From positions 6,981,314 to 7,045,313 of the forward strand of contig CP136068.1 of the NCBI GenBank assembly GCA_032622095.1: a stretch of DNA of 64,000 bases, written 5' to 3'. Positions 34,770 through 47,709 of this stretch are shown here, in pieces (the stretch's first letter is position 1; the number at the start of each line of letters is the position of its first letter). The notes beneath the pieces were generated by a model, which was not told the origin of the DNA, did not search any database, and saw nothing but the letters and a program-made list of their open reading frames with translations. The stretch comes from Siphonodentalium dalli (Eukaryota > Mollusca > Scaphopoda > Gadilida > Siphonodentaliidae). Both the position numbers and the translations under genes were made by a program.

Positions 34770-36943
34770 ACCGCCTGAATATAGCAACTATAGTGCATGG
34801 TAATTTTGAAAGCAAACCACGACATATATGGATTTCTAAATACAAACGCAAACAGGAAAACACATGATCAATTTTATACATACCATGGTCCAAATAAATT
34901 TGCAAACATCTGCATCACAACAATTCTACCATTCATTGCTAAATGTATACCTTTAAATGTTCTAAATGCAGGATATGGCTGTTTGTCACCTGAGCATCAC
35001 TACACATGAATGAATGATAATCAACCAACTGACTGCTTGCCAGCGAGTATACACCCACGAAAGTATTCAAATCATATTCAAACCCGCGATGCCATGCAGT
35101 ACCAAATTTATTATAAATTAAATTATGATAACACTCATAAGTTTTGATAGATATATCGTGGCCAATATATGCAATATGAGATGCATGTACACCGTCGTAT
35201 AGCCGCAGGCGTGATGGGAAAATTACCAATTTACCCATCATGGTATTTACCTAATCCTGAACATCTTAAAGTCAAATCTTGACATGTCCACGTAAATATT
35301 AATGTCCACACTACATGTAGCGCATATAGGACGAACGCCACATGTCGCACTGTTTTGGTAGACAGGCATCGCCGCATATGCTTTACCAATCTGATATGAC
35401 ATGATCCCGGTGATAAAATTAAGATTGAATTTGTTGTTAATGAAACTCTGCACGCGCAAATTTGATTATTATCGCGATAACCCGCGATGCTATAACACAG
35501 CCCGCTCCTGACAGTCACACCACGGGGGTCATCAATGTACCCAGGCAGACCCGCGATCTGTCCCTCGATCATAATTGAAATAACGGAGAAGCGCGTTTGG
35601 TGTACCCCACTTCGCGGCCACTATTGGGCGAATCGCGTTCAATAGCGGGCGCGATTGAAACGTGATGTTTTCATGTGGATTCGTGATATACGTACTGTAC
35701 ACATATAACTGTTGATGTTTCTGTGTTTTGTCATTCCCGGTAGTTTTCAATTGTCACGAACAGTATTTTTGTTCAAGGGATAATCATTTTTGCTACTTGC
35801 ATGCATATATATAAAACCGGTCTCGTTCCAAAACATCAGTTCGCGCATTCATTCATTGCGCTAATACTCCCTATACAATCAGTACATCTCCCAACCGACC
35901 AATGCCAGACCATATTGGCGGTTATCATTCACGCATTTAAAAATATCACTATTCTCTCACAGAATACATACATTTAGTTAAACGTTGATTTTAACTAGAT
36001 GTCATGGTACTTTCAAAATTGAGAGCTTTAAATGATTGAAATCATAAAAATGTTGATTTGTTGTTTGGTTCAAGTCATGTATATCACTGTGCTAATATAT
36101 TTGAGATGGGTGCTTGCGTTGCGGATGTTACTAGCAATATATATTAGATACTAGATAGTATTATTGAAACAAATCGGAAAGCTGATTGGAAATTCAGCAT
36201 TCGAAATCAAAAAAGTTTTGGGTAATCACATTTCAAAGAAATCATTGATTTAATGACATCCTATAGTCGAACAATATAAAAACAGAACCTGTGACATAGT
36301 CGGGTCTAATTTGTATAGATGATGTTAACTGACTTACACAATTTAAAGTATGCACTAAGTAATTATCTACATGTAAATACACAAAGCAATCAAATTCATA
36401 TACATAAGAAATATACGAATGTGTTATTCATAAAATAGCCCCTACTGACAAGCAAGCCACGCAATATTGACACTGTTAGTGGAGTGCACGTGCATTTACC
36501 AATACTAAGTGTCGATGCCGCAGTATTGTGTCATATATTATATAGGCTTATATAAACATGTATTACATATGTATTGTATATTGTTTATGAGTTATGGGCA
36601 CATACTTACACGTTTAGTATAAATTATTTCTCCAATAAACGAACAACCAGGCTGTAATTCTAACAGAACAGTCACTCTAATTGATAGAATATAATTAATG
36701 CACTCTATTAAATATAATGTAATTAATATAATCTCGCCCGTTAACGAATCGTGTGTCCGGGTGTGTAAAGAGCCTATTTGTAAAACATATGTGGACGGCC
36801 GAACAAAGGAAAGGGATTTAACTTCTAATCTTCGCTACTATCCAACTTAAAATAACGACACAGACACTAGTCATACGTGCGATATCACATTATATATGTC
36901 ATTTACGTATCTGTACATGCCACCACTATACTGTCATTCACAG
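34770..36943. other. Intron sequence, nothing recognised
   Basis: Several frames of 60-115 codons show no family motif. No tandem repeat or RNA gene was seen. Confidence 0.45.
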
Positions 36944-37057
36944 ACATAGACGAGTGTACATCCACACCATGCCTAAATGGAGCGACATGCTCTGATGCTG
37001 TGAATTCATACACCTGCAATTGTGATGCAGGACACACGGGCGACCACTGCGAGATCG
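36944..37057 (+). CDS. EGF-like domain exon 3 (calcium-binding type)
   Basis: A 114-nt exon between TTCACAG and GTAAGTTC, phase 1-1. It encodes [16 protein letters not shown], then [23 protein letters not shown]. All six EGF cysteines are present. DIDEC (calcium), C-T-S-T-P-C (O-glucose consensus), CLNGATC (O-fucose consensus) and [10 protein letters not shown] (Asp hydroxylation) are all canonical. It is preceded by a 9.1-kb intron holding two Harbinger-type elements, the possible BEN-like exon and the jockey-like LINE. Confidence 0.92.
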
Positions 37058-39370
37058 GTAAGTTCAAAAATATAGTTAACGTTGATGGTCTGACAGCAGT
37101 TACTGTATCGATGTCATAAATCGATAAATAATTGCAACGCCAAATTATGTGATTTTATTCGGTTTCTTTTTCTGTTTCGATGTCATGTTACCAGCTAGGT
37201 AGAAGGGACACTATTTACATAGTCAACATATTAATAGTGCATATGTTGAGGTAACTTGTTTTGTATGAATGAAAACAATACGTGACGGATTCGTTATCTC
37301 CGTTTTAAACCTCTGAGTTTAAACGTGGTTTTAACCTACATTGTTGGTCCAGCCAAACCTGGTCTAAGGGGAAGTTTTTGTCGTTTAGTTGCCAACTAAT
37401 TGACAACTCTATTCGGTAAAAGCAGGCCGATACAACGCTTATTGACACGCCATCAATTATCGCGAATGCGAGCACGCTCATTGGATTTGTTCACTGAGAA
37501 ACAAGCATCGCTCATGGACCACTAATCCGACATCATCCTGTTTATACATCGACCTGGTAAAGGGCATGCCCCTAAACGTGAGTTTCACGTTCTGTTCATT
37601 ACTTTGTTTGTGATAGATTTTGAACTGATCGAATTTATGCTCGAAAAGACACGAATTGGTGTATTTCCATGTATATATGTTTACATAAAAGTGCATATGA
37701 CATGTCTATATATATGTCTGTCCGTCTGTCTGTTCGCAACTTTTTTCCCATACCCCTGGACCGTGTTCAACCAGATTACGTTTGGTGACTCGGAGTAACA
37801 AGGCGGTGGTATAACAGCGTCAGGTTTTCAAAATTTGATTTAAAAATAAGAACAATTTAATTTAAAACAAATTAAAATATATTGTTGTTAAATTGAGTAA
37901 GGAGTTCATTATAATATGAAACAAAATTTAAAATTTAAATTAATCTGTGTTTGTTTTAAATTCAATTAAATGTGTGCTTTTTAATTAAAATATACACATG
38001 ATAAAAATGCGAGCAAATGTGTTGCGGGCTCCTAGTGCACAAAGGGGCCTCGTGCCCATCTGACTCTGAATAAAGGCTCCACAAACTAACCAATCTTTGA
38101 CCAAGAGGTCAGTCAAGCAAAGGCTTTTGCTTACGAGTACACACCGGGAACGGGAATCTGAACTGCTGGAAGTGAGCAACCAGAGGGACAGGTTTTAATA
38201 AAGAAATATATGACATGGGTTGCTTTTTTTTTCAATGTTATAAATTTCTCGTCATGCCGAAAATCAAATGCTACCCAGGCGTTGCGCTGGTGGAATATTA
38301 TGGGAATATATGGGCGTAACCAGTGCATAGCTTTGTGGTAAAATTCACAGGTATCTGGAGCAAAATGACGCCACTGCCAAAACTATATACATGTATACTT
38401 TTGAGAGTTGGCTCATTTTGATTCAGGTACCTGTGGTATGATCTACACCAAACAAGAGTTATCAAATTTGACCCATAAAGAAATATAATTTTAGGATTTA
38501 AAACTACATCCTCGTGTACTTGGTATCACCAACCCAGAAGCTATCACCAAACCGGACTGAATGGGAAAACTTTTCCACGCATATAATATTCGAATGTTGT
38601 GTTTCTCATCGTAAAACAGACAACGAACAAAATATGTGTCCGTCCATATGAAGCATGAACATTTATCCACCCGATATCAGTCGGTTATCCAAGATCTAAA
38701 CATTTGCCATTTTTTGCGAATTATTTAAGTATTGTCTCTCAAATTGTCAAGAAAAGCTATTCACTAATATACTCTCCGGCCTTCCACACTGCCGACAATT
38801 TGCCGGTATATAATTAAATTTGTCAAAGAAGCATAAAATTGAACAGAGTTTTCAAAACACGTGTTATTCTCAATATGAGCGTGATATGATGGGAACACTA
38901 TCGGTCCAGATAGATGTCCAAGTCGCTGATCAAGATGTCACTAACGCCGGGCCTTCTGCGCAGTAAATGTCCATAATACTTATAGAGTTCTGGTGAGTTG
39001 TCGCGTTTTTCGTGTTATCGTGTCCATATAGAATGAAGCTGCTTCATCATATTTGCCATGCATTAAATTTTGTCATCAGAGACAGGGTTTGTGTTTTTGT
39101 TTTTTTACTGGGGGTGTCGCGACCAACCTAGATCAAACCGTTCATCAGTGAGAACATTCAAGCTGTTAGGATGTGGGCCAATCAAGTGAACAAATGCAAT
39201 GATAATAAATAATTATGCGTCTTCTATATGTCCATGCATTGTTCGGGCTACATCCGAAGTCAATATGTTCTCTTTGTCGGGTATTTTTTTGGCTCAATTC
39301 TAAAGGTGGTGAATAACTCTTGGGAATTGTGTGGAAATCATGACCGCCTATGTATGAAACATTCTGTACT
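37058..39370. other. Intron sequence, AT-rich low-complexity patch
   Basis: About 37,830-37,995 is an AT-only-like patch of TTTAAAACAAATTAAA words. The rest shows no gene or recognisable repeat. Confidence 0.45.
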
Positions 39371-39379
39371 ACATACTAT

Positions 39380-39430
39380 AGTATGGTGCAGATCAAGCAA
39401 AATGGCCGCCTTGACAGACGCCATCTTGTC
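39380..39430. repeat. Short segment related to the 1-310 repeat
   Basis: AAAATGGCCGCC, GACGCCATCTTGTCTG and AGTTTTAGCGGCCAC resemble the GACGCCATTTTGTCTGGAGT block near 160 and its inverse near 47,430. Confidence 0.35.
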
Positions 39431-39545
39431 TGAAGTTTTAGCGGCCACTAAACGCCATGATCGTTACACTTAAGAAATGGCGATTCTGCGATGGTCCAAA
39501 CGTAATACCAAATGGAAGGCATTTAATGTCATATATTTGGTAACG

Positions 39546-40745
39546 GAGGGCGTACGTGCTCTAAACATATCACGGACATTTCTCATTAATTTCAGCATCG
39601 ATAAATCACAAATCTCGATAACTGGCGTCGTAAATATCTCAATAAAATGTGATCATTAGCTTTCAGATTCGAAAACGAAAACTATAGTGGAGTCAAGTCA
39701 GGTAGGACATTTTTAACGGTGCTCCTAGAAAATCATTATATCAATAGGGGTCCGCACTAGTAACATGTAAATCGATGTTCAACTTCACCTTAACTTGGCC
39801 ATTTAATTGTATAAGTTCTGTTCCGATTTTCTTCACAATATATGAAACAATAAAGAGTGTTATGTTATATCTCAAAGATTGAAAACACCCTCAAAATTGC
39901 AACTACTTTATTCAAGAAATGTTAGAGTATAGTAAGATGGTCGGCATTTTAACCACCAATATTAAATCCATTAAAATGACAAAAAAAACCACCACTTGAT
40001 ATGGGCGTAAAGTCTGCTATCGATTGATATATACACGGGACTTCGACGTAAAACCAGCATTATCCCAACATATTTCACTAGCTGGTTCACGTCGAACTTG
40101 GACTGACGGTATCACAGAAAGATTTACTCAAGTCACCGATTAGTTTGAGCCGATAATTCTTCAGAGCAGTGTGGAAGAATAAAGAGCTTGGTCCCAAATT
40201 AATAACAATCAATTTCATAACAATATAATAATTTTGAGGCTGGGCTATTGGGGGATATATTCCTGATTTGGAATAATACACATCGTTTATTTTATATATC
40301 AATGATTGAAAGCAGCTGGCAAATTGAAATTACTTTGGAAGGATTTGGCAGGGTATACAACTGTTTTTTTGATAAGCAATTCGGTATTTAGCGACCAAAT
40401 TAAAAAAAAAACATTAAAAAAGTTGTTTTCAATTTGGCCAGAAAACATTTGGCCAATGTGTTTTTTTAATTTCATCAAAAAAAATTTGATTTGGCCAAAC
40501 TTTTGACCAAAAGATGTTTCGGTCCAGCGAGAACACTGGGCATATACGCTCTAAACAACATTTCCCTAATTTTCAGCATCGAAAAGTATCTGGCAGCATA
40601 AATTGTCATTGAAATGTTCTCATTAGTTTTCAGGATTGAACATGAACACTAGTGTTGAGCAATGTCAGGCAGGAGATCATTGGTGATGCTCTGGGAGCCA
40701 TTATCTCAATAGGGGTCCAAACTGATAGACTGGAAATATGTAGCG
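39546..40745 (+). repeat. Diverged direct repeat pair (39,546-39,780 and 40,530-40,745)
   Basis: Shared blocks are CTCTAAACA, TTTCAGCATCGA, AAATGT(G)AT/CATTAG, TCAGGTAGGA/TCAGGCAGGA and ATCAATAGGGGTCC. The second overlaps the 3' edge of the minus-strand LINE at 40.6-42.4 kb, so the first may be a remnant of the same LINE. Confidence 0.5.
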
Positions 40746-42400
40746 GCTTGTCCAATACTTTGTATTTTTGTATGACCGCTTGCAGAATGAACGCTCCACC
40801 AATGGTGCCCTTCCCTTTCGAAAAACCAAATTGGTTTTCGCTGATATTGTTTACATCCAAGAACGCGATTAACCGACGATTAATTATTTTATTTAGGGGA
40901 TAACGTTGTGGTGTTTTGTTATTTCGAAAAGGTACAGGGCGAATATACTGTGGCAAATTTACTTAGTGGGGGACGGCGGAGCCGGAGCCCATTAACGGGT
41001 ACTTGCCACAGTATATTCGCCCTGTACCTTTCCGAAATAACAAAACACCACACTGTTATTCCCATTCTAATTCTCTTCGAACTTAAAACGTTATTTCGAC
41101 ACACACATGCCTCGTAAATATCGATGAAATGTGCAGACATGGAAAACACTCTACCAATTCACGACTTTTTGTTTTAATTTTAATGCGCTGGATAAAATAT
41201 AGTTCCCCAATTAGCGCTTATCGTTAAAAATGCTGATAAAGATGAAAAATTGCCCCCTCGAATAGAAATAAATATGCACAACAATTAATTTATACATGTA
41301 CCTAATGATGCCTTTTTCAGATGTTTACCACTTACACATTGCGGTTTTGATTTTACCGCGAACTTGAAGTTGAATTGAAACAATGTATTTCACGCCGTGT
41401 ACAATTTCATCAACCATCAAAGGAACGAGCAACTTAAGCAATTCGTTAGAAATTTGGTCGGGTCCAATTGCCTTTCCGTTTTTTAATTCTCGTGTAGCAC
41501 CAAGTACTTCCTCAGTCGTGATAACATCATTATTAATATATTGATTGGAATATTTATATATGACCGAAGATAATCCACAATCTGGGTTATCAGTTCCGGA
41601 CAATAAAGCTTAGTGAAGAAATCAACTGATCTATCAGCATCAAGTTCATTTTGGGAAACCGGTTTCTGTCGCATTTTTGATTTCCCAATATTGTTTTGGG
41701 TTGGTTGTCTCGAACGTATTTAGTTTACAATATATATATCTGCGTAAAATGCCCGTCGTTTAGTCTTAAGCGCCTTTTTGTATGCTTTCCGTTTCACGTG
41801 ATATCGTGTTCTTAGGTCTGTGCCAAATGGGTTATTCCTCATATCGTTAATGGTTTTCCCGAGATCACACTTAAGTTCCCCACAATGGCCATCGAACCAC
41901 TTTCTTTTACGCGGTGTTCTCGTCCTCTTGACTACCTTACGTGCACATGCGTACATGTTCACGTCTTTCATTATTTGCATAAGGTCTTTGGTCGCATTTG
42001 TGGCACCGCAAACATCGTGCTGATAGGGATACGTTTTAAACTAAGCTAAGCGTCCCCGAATGGACGTATTGTGCATGGCATCGCGTAATTTATGATCACT
42101 CTGATCTGCCCATTTAAGATGTGTTCTTATTCGTGTATATGTATATTTGTTTCATGATTGGCATCGGTCATTATCATAAGTTAAGTGAGAACTAATTGAC
42201 AATGGTCAGATAATTCCGCTGGAAGTTTAACACAAAAGTAATCAACGGCACAAAGAAAACTCTCTGTTATAAGGATATAATCAACGACGCTCGCCCCACT
42301 ATATCGATAGCTTGTGAAATGACCATGTCGATATCCTGGGCGGACAATAACACGGATACGCCAACTCACGACTTACCAGATGTACGCTCTTTAAAACGTG
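40630..42400 (-). mobile_element. Decayed LINE, minus strand (CR1/jockey-group type)
   Basis: Minus-strand frames in order: SVVDYILITESF and AELSDHCQLVL (endonuclease end with the SDH motif, 42,370-42,181), KRKWFDGHCGELKCD and a Lys/Arg linker (41,980-41,720), ELKNGKAIGPDQISNELL (41,603-41,325), then NRRLIAFLDVN and ENQFGFSKGKGT (40,956-40,630). This is endonuclease, linker and early RT of a LINE. The catalytic FADD/YADD region is missing. A hairpin element interrupts it at 40,900-41,060. Too broken to assign a clade. Confidence 0.75.
40907..41052. mobile_element. Foldback element with 50-bp arms
   Basis: Arms 40,907-40,956 and 41,003-41,052 are complementary at 49 of 50 positions (one A/G difference in TTTCGAAAAGG/TTTCGGAAAGG). 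The 46-nt loop has a GC-rich centre (GGGGGACGGCGGAGCCGGAG). The outer ATAAC/GTTAT continues with two mismatches. It interrupts a decayed LINE. Confidence 0.9.
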
Positions 42401-42917
42401 TTTCCATAGTGACCCGCGCCATAAAGTGGAATAACGGATATAAGTCCACTATCGATTTATTTCAGAATAAAATAATCCAATATGAACCTACATGTATGTA
42501 AAATATTATAGGTACATTATGCACCTATTGCGCGAGAATATGTTGCATTGGCGCTTTGTTTGGATTGTCGCACAACAAGCGAGAGGCCAATGCTTGTCCT
42601 AATCCTATACATGTAGTCCACACTTTTCTTTGGCTCCCACTCGTATATATCTTAATCTATCAACATTCGGTATTGTCTGTCTGTGCGACCACAACATCAA
42701 AACTACATTACGACCAACAGCCGACTGAACACCGAGGCATGGCATATCGTGTGTGGTAAATGCATTGCGATATTAATTACACGATGTCATGTTATCTTAT
42801 TTCTAACTGCATTGCATGTTGTTATTTGACAACATATATTCTGAAAGTTATCACATATACTATTTTTGGGACGGACTTTGGTGCACAGATAGTGAGGGGT
42901 AGGTACTTCTCACCTTA
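42400..42917. other. Intron sequence, remnant of a dispersed repeat
   Basis: About 42,390-42,480 resembles, inverted, 15,184-15,260 (GACCCGCGCCATAAA, AATAACGGATAT, CAGAATAAAATAAT). No gene was seen. Confidence 0.4.
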
Positions 42918-45160
42918 TCTATTATATATTTTTGGAAGATCTGTGTGTATGTGTGTGTGAGGGTGTGTATGTGTGTGTGTTCGCGATGAACTCGAAAACG
43001 GCCGACCCGATTTCGATGAAACTTCGTATGTGGGGGTATTTTCGGCCGTGGGGTGGCATGGGCCTATTAATTTGTCCGTGCGACGTGACTTTGACCTTGA
43101 AATCGAGTCATTTCAAGGTCAATCGCCCGAATATTACGGGATTTCGATGAAACTTGGTATGTGGGGATACGTTCGGCCGGGGAGTGACATAGGCCTATTA
43201 ATTGTCCCGTGCGACGTGACCTTGACCTTGAAATCGGGTCATTTCAAGGTCAAACGCATGAATATCACGGGATTTCGATGAAACTTGGTATGTGGGGGTA
43301 CTTTCGTATGGGGAGTCTCATAAGCATATTCATTTGCCCGTGCGACGTGACATTGACCTTGAATTCGGGCAATTCAAGGTCAAATCGCCAATTTTGATGG
43401 GATTTCGACGAAATTTTATACACAGGGTTACTTTTGTCCACTGGGTGTTTTGGACGGGTCAAATCGTGACCCCGATCTGACATTGACCTTCAAAATAATA
43501 AATTCAAGGTCAAATCGTGTAAAACCGGATGGATTTCGACGGGCACGTTTGTCGGGTACTTTTGTCCGGGCAGTGTTTTGGACTGGTCAAATCGTTACCC
43601 CACTTGACCTTGACCTTCAAAATGGACAATTCAATGTCAAAGCCCGGACGAAGTCGGGTCACCTTCTAGTCTATTATATATTTTGGAAGATCTGTGTGTC
43701 TGTGTGTCTGTGTGTTCGCGATGGACTCGATAACGGCCGACCCGATTTCGATGAAACTTGGTATGTGGGGGTATTTTCGGCCGGGGACGAACATAGGCAT
43801 ATTAATTTGCCCGTGCGATGTGACCTTGACCTTGAAATCGGGTCATTTCAAGGTCAAACGCCCGAATATCACGGGATTTCGATGAAACTTGGTATGTGGG
43901 GTTATCTTCGGCCGGGGAGTGCCATATACCTATTAATTTTCCCGTGCGAAGTGACTTTGACCTTGACATCGGGTCATTTCAAGGTCAAACGCCCGAATAT
44001 CACGGGATTTCGATGAAACTTGGTATGTGGGGGTACTTTCTGTTCGGGGATTGGCATAAGCCTATTCATTAGCCCGTGCGACGTGACCTTGACCTTGAAA
44101 TCGGGTCAATTCAAGGTCAAATCGCGAATTTTTATGGGATTTCCACGAAATTTGATACATATGGTTACTTTTGTCCAATGAGTGTTTTGGACGGGTCAAA
44201 TCGTGACCCCGACCTAACCTTGACCTTCTAAATGATCAATTCAAGGTCAAATCGGGTAAAACCGGATGGATTTCGACGGGCACGTTGGTCGGGTACTTTG
44301 GCCGGGCAGTGTTTTGGACTGGCCAAATCGTGACCCCACTTGACCTTGGCCGTCAAAATGGAAAATTCAAGGTCAAAGCCCGGACGAAGTCGGGTCACCT
44401 TCTAGTCTATTATATATTTTGGAAGATCTGTGTGTGTGTGTCTGTGTGTCTGTGTGTCTGTGTGATCGCGATGGACTCGAAAAAGGCCTAGCCGATTTCG
44501 ATGAAACTTGGTATGTGGAGGTATTTTCGGCCGGGGACTGGCATAGGCATATTAATTTGTCCGTGCGACGTGACCTTGACCTTGAAATCGGGTCATTTCA
44601 AGGTCAAACGCCCGAATATCACGTGATTTCGATGAAACTTGGTATGTGGGGGTACCTTCGGCCGGCGAGTGACATAGGCCTATTAATTTGCCCGTGCGAC
44701 GTGACCTTGACCGGGATTTCGATGAAACTTGGTATGTGGGGTACTTTCGGTCGGGGAGTGGCATGGGCCTATTAATTTGCCCGTGCGACGTGACCTTGAC
44801 CTTGAAATCGGGTCATTTCAATGTCAAACGTCCGAGTATCACGGGATTTCGATGAAAATTTGTATCTGGGGATCAATTCAAGGTAAAATCGCGAATTTTG
44901 ATGGGATTTCGACGAAATTTTATACGTAGGGTTACTTTTGTCCACTGAGTCTTTTGGATGGGTCGAGTCGTGACCCGACCTGACCTTGACCTTCAAAATG
45001 ATCAATTCGAGGTCAAATCGGGTAAAACCGGATGGATTTCGACGGGTACTTTTGTCGGGTACTTTTGTCCGGGCAGTGTTTTGGACGGGTCAAATCGTGA
45101 CCCCACCTGACCTTGACCTTCAAAATGGACAATTCAAGGTCGGCGCGAAACAGGCGCTCG
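42918..45160 (+). repeat. Three higher-order repeat units rich in TCAAGGTCA half-sites
   Basis: Units about 42,918-43,672, 43,673-44,406 and 44,407-45,160. Each starts TATTATATATTTTGGAAGAT and a GT-rich run, and ends GCCCGGACGAAGTCGGGTCA CC-TTCTAG (the third end is degraded). Inner 110-130-bp blocks repeat GATTTCGATGAAACTTGG, GTGACCTTGACCTTGAAATC and CATTTCAAGGTCAAACG. I count about 27 TCAAGGTCA/TGACCTTGA in 2.2 kb by hand. It is the inverse of the 1.1-2.5 kb family. It ends only about 165 bp before EGF exon 4. Confidence 0.88.
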
Positions 45161-45325
45161 TGTTTCGTCTCGGACGAATGGTCGCCCGGCACCGAGGAGA
45201 GTCAAATCGCGCAATTCGACGAAGTCGGGTCCACCTGCGCAATTCGCCGAAAGGCAGAGGAGAAACAGACCGGACTATATTTCTTCATCATCTTGTTTTA
45301 TATCATTTATAACTTTTATCCACAG

Positions 45326-45439
45326 ACATAGACGAGTGCTCATCAACACCATGTTACCATGGGGGGACATGTCTCGATTATGTGAATGCATACAGCTGTA
45401 ACTGTGCTGCAGGGTACACCGGCTACCGCTGTGGTACTG
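45326..45439 (+). CDS. EGF-like domain exon 4 (calcium-binding type)
   Basis: A 114-nt exon between TTTATCCACAG and GTGAGTTG, phase 1-1. It encodes [18 protein letters not shown], then [20 protein letters not shown]. Six Cys in EGF spacing; DIDEC, C-S-S-T-P-C, CYHGGTC and [10 protein letters not shown] fit calcium binding, O-glucose, O-fucose and Asp hydroxylation consensus respectively. The half-site repeat array lies directly upstream in the intron, so its branch and polypyrimidine region is short (about 165 bp of non-repeat sequence). Confidence 0.92.
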
Positions 45440-45545
45440 GTGAGTTGAATACAAATTTAAGTGTCATGGCGTGATCATGTATGGAAATAACAGTGATATC
45501 TAGACAGAACGCAACGTGCATCTTTCATGAACGTTTGAGTTACAT

Positions 45546-45958
45546 GTGACTATGGCCGAATTGGTCATTGTCACATGGTTTCGAGACACACATGATCTCT
45601 CAAACGTGCAAAAAGACATCAAGGATGTCCCAAACGTTAACAAAAAGCACACAGGACTCAAAATCTCAGAAAAAAACGGAAATTTACATTAGTCGTCTGC
45701 TATTTATTAATACGGAACTGCGCGGCCAGTCAGACTCAAAGCTATATACGTCCATTTAAATTCCGTTGATATTTATAAAGATATGACATATATGTAGCAG
45801 ACGACTGATCTAAATTCCCGTTGATTTGTGGGACTTTGAGATCCTGGGTGTAGTTTTGCATGTTTGGGACACACTGTGTGTCTTTTTACACGTTTGAGAG
45901 ATCCGGGGTATCTTTTTGCTCGAAACCATGCGACAATGACCAATTCAGCGTGACTATG
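45546..45958. mobile_element. Foldback MITE with 9-bp target duplication (MuDR-like)
   Basis: GTGACTATG at 45,546-45,554 and 45,950-45,958 flanks a 395-bp element. Ends GCCGAATTGGTCATTGTC and the complement of GCTGAATTGGTCATTGTC, with inverted arms of about 160-170 bp (CATGGTTTCGAG, CTCTCAAACGTG, AAAAAGACA, AGTCGTCTGCTA shared). Long arms and a 9-bp duplication are typical of Mutator-like elements. Non-coding. Confidence 0.85.
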
Positions 45959-47289
45959 CGCCGTCCGCAACTCATCATTCGATAACATATTCGTGATTAA
46001 GATTAATTTATCGATTGATTGGGGTTTAATATAGCTTTTAGCAACTACACATTGCCAGTTTTAGTGGTGGAGGAAATCCGCACCGATTAAGATCAACGTT
46101 GTGTTTTGTATATGTATTCAACAATATATATATTATGGAATTACGCTGCCCATACCAAAGTTTGTGTAATAAATGTAAGGAATAACTTTCGTTTCCTGAA
46201 CACGTTGTATGAACATAATGGACCGAAGCACACACATCAGTCACACAAAACCAGTCATGTTCACTTGGCTATATCATCAATATGTTTATGTTTGGTGATG
46301 TAACTTTTGATGGAGCTATAATTATACACATGTAACTATGGTCAATAAGTATACATCGGTTTGATGTAACACTTGACGAGTGTTATCAAACATCTGTATG
46401 TTTTTCCCGTATGTGTTACACTATATCGTGATAGGTGATTGTCAACAGTCAAATTGGCCACCCCCTTCACATCCCAATAACACAGACCCCCAATAACACA
46501 CATACAGTAACGCGAGCACGACATCACACATTGTTGACATATCTGACTAAACACTAAAAGCGGTCATCTCAATAATTGGGCGTACTTGCCTACTTGCATC
46601 TGAAGCCAGTTATTTATATCGATCACATGATCGTTACTTACTAAGTGCTTGGAATTCTTGTATTGGACAGACGAAATGTGCTGCGTGGGTCTGTTTCAAG
46701 TTCTCGAAAGATTTTGTGAAAATAAATAACAATACACCCAGCTTTTTATGGGAATAAATCATCAAAAAGCTAAATAGATATAAGAAATTATCCAGTGGGT
46801 GTTTCGATAATGCATGGCATTTTCAGTCTACGCTTTTGCCAGGGGCATATTAGATTCGGAGCCTAACTCCGACATGACTCACACTAATAGTCTAGTCATA
46901 ATTCTCAGAAAAGACATTTCTAGAAGCATTTCCGCGGAAAAGTGTCAAACCAACTTTTTAACCATAATTCGAAGGTGCCGAATACGAATAGACTGCCTGT
47001 CGCCCGATTGGATGAACATAGGGTTAAATAAAAGGCTTTTAAAATTTCCGTGTTTTCTTCGCTGGAGGGTTGTTGATACGGCACCGTACAACGTCATATG
47101 AAATCACGTAACTGGCCTTGAACATACTCAAACTTATATACTCCTCGCGGAACGTTCAAAGCCGCTTTGTATCATGATACTATCATCACAGTGATAATTC
47201 TGAAACATTAACATCATATTAATCAGGTACATACGGTAAGACATTGCTGTTTTGTATATTTATCGACGATTCTCGTGAGAATTCTCTTA
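45959..47289. other. Intron sequence, nothing recognised
   Basis: Only a short imperfect hairpin (GTTTGATGTAACACT at 46,359 with AGTGTTATCAAAC at 46,379). No gene was seen. Confidence 0.45.
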
Positions 47290-47610
47290 TAGTCCGGTAG
47301 CCAATTTGGGTACCCTTGCACCCGCCCCATGGGACATAACTTCACCCCACTCATTTTGTTCCTTATTATGTCCTTCAACTTTTAAGCAATGTTAATAATA
47401 AGAAAAAAATGGCCGTGTAGACTTCAGACAAGATGGCGTCCATCCTGGCCGCCATTTTTCAGATCAGACCCCAAGTCAGTTTTATGCAAATTATAGCGGG
47501 AAAATCTTGTAAAAGGTATACAAATGTATAAATTTTCGTGAAGCTAAGACATAATGACACTTTTTTTGGCGCAAAATTGAAACTCACCCTCCAAAATGGC
47601 CGCCGGAAGT
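47290..47610 (-). repeat. Dispersed repeat, copy 2 (inverse of 1-310)
   Basis: Reads, inverted, like positions 1-310: GGGTACCCTTGCACC, CACTCATTTTGTTCC, AGACTTCAGACAAGATGGCG, GCAAATTATAGCGG and TGAAACTCACCCTCC. Confidence 0.65.
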
Positions 47611-47709
47611 TGAACATGTGACGTTTTTTCACAAATATCTTCTAGATCAGTTCATATTGTTTGGAACTGGTTGAGTAATATGACTTTATTTTGTGTTTTG
47701 TATATTAAC

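Noticed and set aside
35231-35750. Two overlapping minus-strand frames of 70-113 codons
   Set aside because: Cys-rich by chance, with no recognisable spacing, splice sites or domain.
43450-44016. A 188-codon frame in the half-site array
   Set aside because: It is repeat sequence translated through (GISMKLGMWGY repeats), and the same words occur in other frames and on the other strand.
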